Shown: one piece after another, positions 29,125-37,185 of the stretch
Layout of the letters: each line of letters begins with the position of its first letter
Position numbering within the stretch: the first letter of the stretch is position 1
Assembly (NCBI GenBank): GCA_017853835.1
Contig: JAFMIU010000007.1
Coordinates: 24,892-88,891 of the forward strand
Length of the DNA stretch: 64,000 bases
Source: Pirellulales bacterium
Lineage (GTDB): Bacteria > Planctomycetota > Planctomycetia > Pirellulales > UBA1268
Direction of reading: 5' to 3'
Program-made: the position numbers and the translations under genes
Notes under the pieces: model-generated
Seen by the model: the letters and a program-made list of their open reading frames with translations, nothing else
Told to the model about the DNA's origin: nothing
The model's database searches: none

Positions 29125-30327
29125 TTAGCGGGTGAGCCGATAGAGGAGCAGCCCTAGCACAGCCATGGCGATCGCGCAGCCGCCAATCACAAACGGCACA
29201 AGACTCGATTCGTTGGCGGGTTCTTCGAGCAGGAACGTCACGATCTGATTGGGAGTGCCAATGCCGCCGTTATCGGCGATGCCGAGGAGCAATCGGCTCT
29301 GCGGCGTTGTGGAAGGTCCGAGACAGAGGCCCTCAACGTTGCATCCAAGTTGTTCCTTCCAGAGGAGGGTTTTTTTCATGAAACGGTCTGGTTGCATGGC
29401 AAGATCTTTCTCGACATCGGTGACGTCGGTTGCTGAGCGTGGGTCGACGAGGTAGATGCGGTTTTCAAACGGCGGCAGCCCGGGGCAGCCCGATCGCTCA
29501 AGCACAAGAAGTGTTCCGTCGCCGAGACCCATGAGGGCGGAGACGCCCGAGAGCGGTTCGCCGCTAAAGACCCGAACGAATTCGTGCGGCGGATCGACTG
29601 CGTAGGCGAGTTGGATCGGCTGCTGGGGTGTTACCTGCGGGGTTTGTTCGGGGATGGCGATTCGTGTGAGCCGAACGACGGTGCCCGCACTGGCGGAAGC
29701 GGCTGGACCATCGGCAGGAAGAGCCTCTTCGTTGGCCGACCAGATGTGGCGGCCGTCGGGCTCGACATCGATCGATTCAAAGCCACGATTCGGGCGGCGC
29801 GTGGCAAAGATCTTTGGTGTGGGAATGACTCCAAGCAGCGATCCGTCGATCAACGAGATCGCTCGGATCGCAGGCGTGTCTTCCTCGCACACCAGGGCGC
29901 ATCGGCCAGGATCCACAAATCCCTGGCGAATCCGTTTGCCCGCGATTCGTTTTTCAAGGGCTTCTGGGCATGGGGCGATGTCTTCGTAGTCGTGCTTCTC
30001 GGAGAGCGTGATCAGTTCAAGATCGGCCGGCTCGCCAGGGATGCCGTCAGGGGCGATCGGAAGGGAAAACAAGAGCACTCGATCGCTGTTGTCCATGATG
30101 GCGGCGTAGCGGTCGTCGCCGAGCCAGGTGATGCCGCTGAGGCCGGTGATCATCGCTTCGCGACCATCGTCGTCGATGGTGGTGTGTGGGAGCATAACCA
30201 CGCCGGCTTTTGACAGGCGGAGCGGTGGCGTGGCAGGCGGATCGCTGCTCAGGGCATGCGGCATGGCAGTCGCGAGGATCGCGACGCAGAGCCATACGAC
30301 ACGATGAAAAAGCCCGGCGGAACGCAT
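29125..30327 (-). CDS. Phytase-like esterase domain protein with signal peptide and C-terminal TM anchor
   Basis: 'ITGLSGITWLGDDRYAAIMDNS', 'NRGFESIDVEPDGRHIWSANEEAL', 'LLGIADNGG', C-terminal hydrophobic 'LVPFVIGGCAIAMAVLGLLLYRLTR'. Confidence 0.65.
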   Translation of the reverse strand: MRSAGLFHRVVWLCVAILATAMPHALSSDPPATPPLRLSKAGVVMLPHTTIDDDGREAMITGLSGITWLGDDRYAAIMDNSDRVLLFSLPIAPDGIPGEPADLELITLSEKHDYEDIAPCPEALEKRIAGKRIRQGFVDPGRCALVCEEDTPAIRAISLIDGSLLGVIPTPKIFATRRPNRGFESIDVEPDGRHIWSANEEALPADGPAASASAGTVVRLTRIAIPEQTPQVTPQQPIQLAYAVDPPHEFVRVFSGEPLSGVSALMGLGDGTLLVLERSGCPGLPPFENRIYLVDPRSATDVTDVEKDLAMQPDRFMKKTLLWKEQLGCNVEGLCLGPSTTPQSRLLLGIADNGGIGTPNQIVTFLLEEPANESSLVPFVIGGCAIAMAVLGLLLYRLTR

Positions 30328-30406
30328 GCCGCGAGATTACCACGCGCAGTCCCGAGGGTTGAGCAGGCGGGGTTTTCCGGTGCAGAGGCTGTGTTAGGCT
30401 CGCGGC

Positions 30407-31720
30407 ATGCCGAGCCCAGCCCCCGAACCCCTTGCCCCCAGGCCGCTTTCGATCTGGCTCGTCAATCCGTTTGACGACATTCCGGGGGAAGGGCTGCCGC
30501 CGCTGCGGTATTGGACGCTCGCCCGGGTGCTCGCGTCCCGCGGCCATGATGTGACCTGGTGGACGGCAACCTGGAGCCACCGCAGGAAGGCGATGCGAAC
30601 CGCGCCGCTGGGCATTCGGGAGGATGAGGGATTTGCCGTGCGGCTGGTGGCCGTGCGGCCATACGAAAAGAACGTTTCGTTTTCCCGGATCGGTAGTCAC
30701 CGCGATTTCGGACGGACGTTTGAGCGGCTGGCTCTGGAATCGATCTCGGCGGGCCAGTTGGAACGGCCGGACATTATTTTGGCGAGTCTGCCGCCGCTGG
30801 AAGGGCCCGAGGCCGCGTCGCGGCTCGCGAAGCGGCTTGATGCGACGTTTGTGCTCGACATCATGGATGTCTGGCCGGAGACGTTTGATCGACTGATTCC
30901 GGGCCCGCGATTTCTCTCGCGTCTGATCTCGCCGCTTGTTCTCGGCGGAATGCTCAAACGGCGGCAATCGCTCGTTGCGGGGGCCGATGCCGTTTCGGCT
31001 GCGACCTGCACATATGCGGACGTTGTTCTTGACACTGGAGAAGGCTCGCCGTCGCGACACGTGTGTTATGTCGGCGCTTATCCGCAAGAGTTTTCGTCAC
31101 CGCCGCGATTCATCAATCACGTGCCCGGCGCAGACGAGTCAATCGCCCCGGATGGAGAGCCAGCGGCGCTGGAGTGCGTGTATGCAGGCACGCTGGAGGC
31201 AGGGCAAGATCTGGATGTGCTCGTCGGGGCCGTCCGTCAGCTTTCTGGCAGCGGTGTAAAGGCGACGATTCACGTTGCCGGGACCGGCTCCAACGAAGCG
31301 AATCTGCGTCGGGCTGCCGAAAACACGGCTGGTTCTTGTCGAATGGTGGTGCATGGGCTTTTGCCTCGCCAAGAGTATGTGAGCCTTTTGAGTCGCTCTG
31401 ACGTGGGACTTGTGTGCGTGAAGCCTGAATCCCTTGTTGCGATTCCCTACAAGGCCTGTGATTATGCCGCCGCGGGATTGGCCCTCGTGAATGCACTCCC
31501 AGGAGAACTCCAATCGCTCATCGAACGCTACCACGCTGGGGTGGCTTACACGGCAGGTGATGCTGCGTCACTTGCGCGGGCTCTCGCTGGGCTTGCAAAT
31601 GACCGCCGGAGCCTGCTTGCGTACCGGCAAGGAGCCCGCCAACTCGCAGCGGCGGAGTTTGACCGGGAACGGACATACCCGCAGTTTGCCGATTGGCTGG
31701 AGACGGTGACGGGTTCGTAA
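30407..31720 (+). CDS. Glycosyltransferase family 4
   Basis: 'IWLVNPFDDIPGEGLPPLRYWTLARVLASRGHDVTWWTA', 'VLDIMDVWPETFDRL', 'SDVGLVCVKPESLVAIPYKACDYAAAGLALVN'. Confidence 0.85.
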   Translation: MPSPAPEPLAPRPLSIWLVNPFDDIPGEGLPPLRYWTLARVLASRGHDVTWWTATWSHRRKAMRTAPLGIREDEGFAVRLVAVRPYEKNVSFSRIGSHRDFGRTFERLALESISAGQLERPDIILASLPPLEGPEAASRLAKRLDATFVLDIMDVWPETFDRLIPGPRFLSRLISPLVLGGMLKRRQSLVAGADAVSAATCTYADVVLDTGEGSPSRHVCYVGAYPQEFSSPPRFINHVPGADESIAPDGEPAALECVYAGTLEAGQDLDVLVGAVRQLSGSGVKATIHVAGTGSNEANLRRAAENTAGSCRMVVHGLLPRQEYVSLLSRSDVGLVCVKPESLVAIPYKACDYAAAGLALVNALPGELQSLIERYHAGVAYTAGDAASLARALAGLANDRRSLLAYRQGARQLAAAEFDRERTYPQFADWLETVTGS

Positions 31721-31877
31721 GTCAAACGTCATCGTAGGCCGACGAAATCAGCTGGAGTGTTGTTCTTGCTTTTAGGACAGCCTCTTGTCGGCGAGTATGC
31801 TACTGAGTGCGGCGGTTGCGTATCCGAACCATCGTGATCCGCGACAAGAGCATGCCGCGTGGAGTCAGTGAAGCAGC

Positions 31878-33854
31878 ATGTGCGGCATCAGCGGAGCCAT
31901 CGGAACGAACGCCGATCTTCTCGGGTCGGCGGTTCATCGCATGATGCGAGTCATGGCCCATCGAGGCCCTGACGATGAAGGATTTGAATCGCTGCCGATG
32001 GGCAGCCATGAAGCAGCGGGTGTGGCTGCTTTCGGCTTCCGGCGACTGGCCATTCTTGATCTTACAGAGGCGGGTCACCAGCCGATGGTTGATGGGAGGA
32101 CGGGCAACTGCCTGGTCTTTAACGGAGAGATCTTCAACTTTCGATGGCTTCGTGCACGGCTCCAGACCGAGGGAGTCGTGTTTACGAGCACTGGCGACAG
32201 TGAGGTGTTGCTGAAGGCCCTGTCGATGTGGGGTGAGGCGGCCATCGACATGCTCGACGGCATGTTTGCTCTGGCGTTTTACGAGGCCCGGAGCCGTCGA
32301 GTGCTTCTCGCACGAGATGCCCTTGGAATCAAGCCGCTGTATGTTGCCGAATCGCCATATGGGCTGTTCTTTGCCAGTGAGGTGCGAACGATCCTGGCTT
32401 CGGGGTGTGTTTCAGACGAGTATGATCCGGCAGGCCTCGCGAGTTATTTTGCGTATGGGGCGCCACAGGATCCCTTGACGATCCATCGGGCGATTTCGTC
32501 GTTTCCGTGTGGGGCATCGCAATGGGTGTGCCTTGGCGATGACGGACGGCCTCGACGGGAGAATGCAAGGCGATACTGGCGGTTTCCTGCGAGCCAGCCG
32601 GCTCGATCCGAGGAGCAGGCACACGAGAGCCTGAAGCGCACGCTCACCGCGACGGTCCGTGAACACCTGGCCGCGGATGTGCCGATCGCATTTTTTCTCT
32701 CGGGCGGCATCGACAGTGGTCTTCTCACCGCGATTGCAACCCGTGAACTCGGCAGCGTGAGTACGTATTCAGTTGGTTTTGAGAGCACGGCTGCGGTGTC
32801 GGAACTTCCCGTTGCGGCGGCAACGGCGAGGCTGCTGGGGACGGACCACCATGAGGTTTTTATTGCTGACACAGACATCCCATTGATATGGGAAGGCTGG
32901 ATGAATGCCTCGGATCGTCCCAGCATCGACGGCCTGAATACGTTTTTGGTGACGGGGGCCGTCAAGCGTGGGAACGCGAAGGTGGCGTTTTCGGGTCTGG
33001 GGGCAGACGAAGTCTTTGGCGGATATCCGAGTTTTGGGCGTATTCCCCGTTTGGCACGCTTCCTGCGGCCATTCGCGATGGCGCCGACTCGCGTGCGGTC
33101 TTCGCTGATGACGATGGCGCTGCCCGCGTTTCCTAGGCGTTGGCATTCGCGACTGCTCCGGCTGGCATCGAGCAGCGGCCGGCCCATCGACCTGGCGATC
33201 GAAACGCGACGCATGCTCGACGAGGAGTCGTTGCGTCGGCTCGGACTTGTGGCTGGTGATCTGGGGTTGCGCGAAGACTATCTCCCAACAGCTCTCTACG
33301 ACGAGTTTGCCAGCGGCGCGGATGACCTGTTTTCGACAGTGCGGCAGGTCGAGACGATGTCCTACATGAGCAATACGCTCCTGCGAGACTCTGACATCAA
33401 CAGCATGGCACACTCCATCGAGCTTCGAGTGCCGTTTGTGTCGCGGTTTCTGATGGACGAGGCGGCCCGTTCGCCAGGATCGATGCATCTTCAGGGCGGT
33501 GTTCCGAAGGCGCTGTTACGTAAAGTTGCCACTGATTACCTGCCTGCGGAGGTGATGAATCGGCCCAAGACGGGTTTTTCGCTTCCTGTAGGCGACTGGA
33601 TGAATGGCGTGATGAGGGATGCATGCGAGTCGGCTGTTGAGGCCCTGCAGAAGGTGCCCTGCCTAGATACGGACGCTGTGAAGCGGCTTTGGAAGCGGTT
33701 TGAGGTGGAGCGGCACCACACCCATTGGACGAGGCCGATGCTTCTGGTGGCGCTTGGGAGTTACGTCGATCGGCAATCGCGGACGTATGCGGATAACGCC
33801 GGGGCCGTGAAGGTGCGGCCAGCCGGTCGACTGAATGCCACGAACAGCGTGTGA
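31878..33854 (+). CDS. Asparagine synthase (glutamine-hydrolysing)-like amidotransferase
   Basis: N-terminal Cys 'MCGISGAIG', 'MAHRGPDDEGFES', 'FFLSGGIDSGLLTAIATRE', 'VAFSGLGADEVFGGYPSF'. Confidence 0.9.
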   Translation: MCGISGAIGTNADLLGSAVHRMMRVMAHRGPDDEGFESLPMGSHEAAGVAAFGFRRLAILDLTEAGHQPMVDGRTGNCLVFNGEIFNFRWLRARLQTEGVVFTSTGDSEVLLKALSMWGEAAIDMLDGMFALAFYEARSRRVLLARDALGIKPLYVAESPYGLFFASEVRTILASGCVSDEYDPAGLASYFAYGAPQDPLTIHRAISSFPCGASQWVCLGDDGRPRRENARRYWRFPASQPARSEEQAHESLKRTLTATVREHLAADVPIAFFLSGGIDSGLLTAIATRELGSVSTYSVGFESTAAVSELPVAAATARLLGTDHHEVFIADTDIPLIWEGWMNASDRPSIDGLNTFLVTGAVKRGNAKVAFSGLGADEVFGGYPSFGRIPRLARFLRPFAMAPTRVRSSLMTMALPAFPRRWHSRLLRLASSSGRPIDLAIETRRMLDEESLRRLGLVAGDLGLREDYLPTALYDEFASGADDLFSTVRQVETMSYMSNTLLRDSDINSMAHSIELRVPFVSRFLMDEAARSPGSMHLQGGVPKALLRKVATDYLPAEVMNRPKTGFSLPVGDWMNGVMRDACESAVEALQKVPCLDTDAVKRLWKRFEVERHHTHWTRPMLLVALGSYVDRQSRTYADNAGAVKVRPAGRLNATNSV

Positions 33855-33945
33855 CAAGCGTGCGATTCTTGGTGACACGGAGTGGTGCTGTCGGTGGTGA
33901 TGGGGGCTGGGGGGTGGAAAAAGGAGCCCCATGACCTGGGGCGGT

Positions 33946-33990
33946 GTAGCCCGGCGGGTCTCACGGCTCACGCCGTTGGGCTTCGATCGG
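33946..33990 (+). repeat. REP-like hairpin unit 1
   Basis: gtagcccggcgggtctCACGGCTCACGCCGTTGGGCTTcgatcgg. Confidence 0.8.
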
Positions 33991-34008
33991 AAAAGCGTGG
34001 CACCGTTT

Positions 34009-34051
34009 CGTCCAAGCCCAAGGCCTTCAGGCCTGGGACACGCCGGGCTAC
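34009..34051 (-). repeat. REP-like hairpin unit 2, inverted relative to unit 1
   Basis: cgtccaagcccaaggccttcaggcctgggacacgccgggctac; the reverse complement matches unit 1 with GGCC/GGCC stem. Confidence 0.8.
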
Positions 34052-34110
34052 TCCCCCAGACGCCATTGGGCCACATGATCCCCGATCGCCAAATACGCCA
34101 CGCGTTTCTC

Positions 34111-34152
34111 AACGCCGGTCCCACGGCTCACGCCGTTGGGCTTGGACGGAGG
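34111..34152 (+). repeat. REP-like hairpin unit 3
   Basis: aacgccggtcccacggctcacgccgttgggcttggacggagg. Confidence 0.8.
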
Positions 34153-34190
34153 ACGCGACGGGGCCAATAGCGCGTCGATACACTAGCGGA

Positions 34191-34700
34191 ATGAACGCCG
34201 TTCCCTTTCTTACCACGCTCATGCATGCCATCCGCCGGGAACGGCTGGATGTGGTGCTCATCGGCAATGCGGCGGCGGCGATTCACGGAGCCCCGATCAC
34301 GACCCTCGACTTTGATTTCATGTTTCGCGAGACGCCCGTGACCATGGCGAAACTGAAACGGGTGGCAGCCAGTCTCGAGGCCGTGATTCTTCGGCCGTTT
34401 TATCCGGTTTCAAAGTTGTATCGCATGGTCGATGACAGCACGGGGCTGCAGGCTGATTTCATGCCAGTGATCCACGGCGTGCGATCCTTCGCGAGCCTCC
34501 GGTCACGTGCCGAAGAACGTGCTGTGGGGGGCGTTTCGCTGCTTGTGGCATCGCTCGACGACATCATCGCAAGCAAAAAGGCGGCTGGACGCGACCGGGA
34601 CCTGGCGGTGTTGCCAATCCTGGAACGCACCAGAGATGCGGCGGCCGCGACTCACGGGAAGACTTCGGCACGTTCGCCGCAACGCCGAAAGAAGAAGTGA
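34191..34700 (+). CDS. Nucleotidyltransferase-fold hypothetical protein
   Basis: 'VVLIGNAAAAIHGAPITTLDFDFMFRET' resembles minimal nucleotidyltransferase G-[N/S]..D.D motifs; start ATG34191. Confidence 0.6.
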   Translation: MNAVPFLTTLMHAIRRERLDVVLIGNAAAAIHGAPITTLDFDFMFRETPVTMAKLKRVAASLEAVILRPFYPVSKLYRMVDDSTGLQADFMPVIHGVRSFASLRSRAEERAVGGVSLLVASLDDIIASKKAAGRDRDLAVLPILERTRDAAAATHGKTSARSPQRRKKK

Positions 34701-34703
34701 TTC

Positions 34704-34901
34704 ATGGCCAAAAAAGCCGGCACGGCACGGAACGCTGTCAAACGAGCGACGTTGAAAAAACGCCAGAAGGCCCTCGACGCACTCGCGGCCGAAAGCGATC
34801 GCCAGTTGGTCGAGTTGATTCGCCGACGGCTTGCCATGCCGATTGAGCAGCGGATGAACTTTCTGCGTCGGCGGCTTCCCGGTGGCGGGAGTTGTTTGTA
34901 A
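34704..34901 (+). CDS. Small basic hypothetical protein (65 aa)
   Basis: 'MAKKAGTARNAVKRATLKKRQKALDALAAESDRQLVELIRRRLAMPIEQRMNFLRRRLPGGGSCL'; starts 3 nt after the upstream stop. Confidence 0.55.
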   Translation: MAKKAGTARNAVKRATLKKRQKALDALAAESDRQLVELIRRRLAMPIEQRMNFLRRRLPGGGSCL

Positions 34902-34960
34902 CCAAGCAGAGGGCGATGGGCGGTGATGGTGGATAAGGGGGGCCAATGACCCGGGGCGGC

Positions 34961-35007
34961 GTAGTCCGGCGGGTCCCACGCCTCACGGCGTTGGGCTTGG
35001 ACGGAGG
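34961..35007 (+). repeat. REP-like hairpin unit 4
   Basis: gtagtccggcgggtcccacgcctcacggcgttgggcttggacggagg; stem CGCC/GGCG variant, ends 5 nt before the Nramp ATG. Confidence 0.8.
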
Positions 35008-35012
35008 GGGCT

Positions 35013-36540
35013 ATGACCGAGCCGCGATCCACCGTTGAACCGCCACGATCGCTCGTGGCGTCGCTGGCCCACCTTGGGCCGGGCATCATCCTCGCCAGTT
35101 CCATCGTCGGCAGCGGCGAACTCATCGCGACCACCACCGCCGGCGCCGAGGCGGGCTTTACGCTCCTCTGGCTGATCCTCCTCGGCTGCGTGGTGAAGGT
35201 GGCCGCCCAGGTGGAGATCGGCCGCACCACCCTTACCTGGGGCCGCACGCCGCTCGATGCATTTGATCGCGTGTCCGGGCCCAGGCTCGCCAGTCGCGGG
35301 TGGATCACCTGGGCGTGGGTGGTCATGACCATGCTGATTCTCGTGCAGCAGGGAGGGATCGTGGCTGGTGTCGCACAGACGCTCGCGGCGGGAGTGCCGC
35401 TCTCCGCCGCTGGCCGCGCCTGGAATGAGGCCCACGACGAGCTGGCGCAGCGTCGGGTGGCCGAAGCGACGGCCCGCCGCTCCGGCGATGCTGCGAGCGC
35501 CGCTTCATGGGCCGCGCAACTCAGCGACGCCGAACAGGCCGCCGGGGCTCTCCCGATGGCCGCCGACGAGACCGCATGGAGTGTGATCGTGGCTCTCGGA
35601 ACGGCCGTGCTGCTCGCCATCGGACGCTACCGCCTCATCGAACGGATGTCGATCGTGCTTGTTGGCACGTTCACCATCGTCACGCTTGCGGCACTCGTGA
35701 TGCTGCAGCGAGATCCCGCATGGGCCATTGCGGGAAGTGACCTCGCCAGCGGCCTCATTCCTTCTCTCCCACCGGCCATCAAGGGCCGATCGCCGATCGT
35801 GACCGCCCTGGCAAACGTTTGGAATCATCGGCGTGGGGGCGAGCGAACTCATGATCTATCCCTACTGGTGCCTCGAAAAGGGCTATGCCGCCGCCGTGGG
35901 GCCGCGCGACGACTCGCCAGCATGGGTGGCCCGGGCACGCGGCTGGCTGCGAGTGATGCAACTCGACGCCTGGACCTCGATGCTCGTCTACACGCTCGTG
36001 ACGAGCTGCTTCTACCTCCTCGGGGCCGCGACGCTCGGTCGGCTGGGGCTCGTGCCCGCCGGAAGCGAAATGGTGCGGACGCTCTCAGCGATGTATCGGC
36101 CCGTCTTTGGCGAGTGGGCCGCCGATGTGTTTCTGGTGGGCGCGTTTGCCGTGCTCTATTCGACGCTCTTCGTGGCCGCCGCCGGTAACGCCCGGATGGT
36201 GGTCGATGCGCTCGTGCTCGCCGGCTGGATACCAGGCGACGCCGACACCCGCCGACGCTGGACGGCCCGCCTCGCCCCCGCCTGGGTGATCGTGGCGGGG
36301 TTGTTGGCTGTGTTGATCCGGGCGCCGGTGGCGATGGTGCTCGCCAGCGGCATCGCCCAGTCGGTGATGCTCGCAGCGATCGGCGTGGCGGTGGTGTGGT
36401 TTCGGTGGCGCGAGACCGATCCGCGGCTGGCCCCCTCGCGGGCCTGGGACGTGCTGCTCGCCGCCTCGGTGGCGGCACTCGTCACCGTGGGCCTCTGGAC
36501 TCTGTGGGAAAAGCTTGCCCATATGGTGTGCGAAGGGTAA
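35013..36540 (+). pseudogene. Nramp-type divalent metal transporter, interrupted by an apparent +1 nt frameshift
   Basis: Frame-0 ORF 35013..36188 begins 'LGPGIILASSIVGSGELIATTTAGAEAGFTLLWL'; homologous reading switches to the frame of ORF 35833..36540 ('[27 protein letters not shown]...') at gccctggcAAACGtttggaatc (about 35811-35820). Confidence 0.75.
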
Positions 36541-36604
36541 TGTGTACACGCGTCCACGTTCCGAGGTAGGTGCCTGCGTGTTGGCGATCTGAGGTCTGCA
36601 CGCG

Positions 36605-36853
36605 ATGTCGTCACGAGCAGCAAACGAAAGCAAGTTTTCAGCATGGAGGGACCTGCCGAACGGTGGGCGGTTATACTGGCTTGAAGTCGCTGGACGATCC
36701 GGATGGAGAGCCCGGTATGTCAAGGAAGTTGACGGTTTTGAGGTGACGCTTCGGTTCTGGCAGGAGATTTACAACGAGCGTGGGCAGTTCGTGGAAGTGC
36801 ATCACAAATACCCTGAGGATGGTGGCCATCAGGCGGTCGAGGGTGACGCATGA
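36605..36853 (+). CDS. Small hypothetical protein (82 aa)
   Basis: Clean ORF overlapping the next ORF by ATGA. Confidence 0.5.
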   Translation: MSSRAANESKFSAWRDLPNGGRLYWLEVAGRSGWRARYVKEVDGFEVTLRFWQEIYNERGQFVEVHHKYPEDGGHQAVEGDA

Positions 36854-37104
36854 TTGAACGAGAGACGGTGGCACGAAGGATCGAAGCGTGGCTGCGGCAT
36901 GTCATCACGCTTGATGAACTCGTCGATTGGGCTGAGCGGGCCCTGATGGACGAAGAGTTTCCCGAAGGCGACGCCGTGTTGCCGGTTGTGGTGGCTCGTC
37001 TCGGAACGGCCGATATCCGCGAGTTTGGACTTACGTGGGACGATTGCGAGAACCTGCTCGCACAGCTGGGCTACACGGCGCACGTCGACATCTCGGCAGC
37101 GTAA
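36850..37104 (+). CDS. Small acidic hypothetical protein (84 aa)
   Basis: 'MIERETVARRIEAWLRHVITLDELVDWAERALMDEEF...'; translationally coupled to the upstream ORF. Confidence 0.5.
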   Translation: MIERETVARRIEAWLRHVITLDELVDWAERALMDEEFPEGDAVLPVVVARLGTADIREFGLTWDDCENLLAQLGYTAHVDISAA

Positions 37105-37185
37105 CTAGGTCCTTCTCGAATCAACGAGGACATCAGTTGGTGCCATGGTCGTCCACGTGTCGCAACCGTTCGCTTCTCTGCACGG

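Noticed and set aside
34191-34901. Calling the NTase/small-protein pair a phage defence system
   Set aside because: No AbiEii-specific motif or known partner could be confirmed by eye; reported only as a candidate module.
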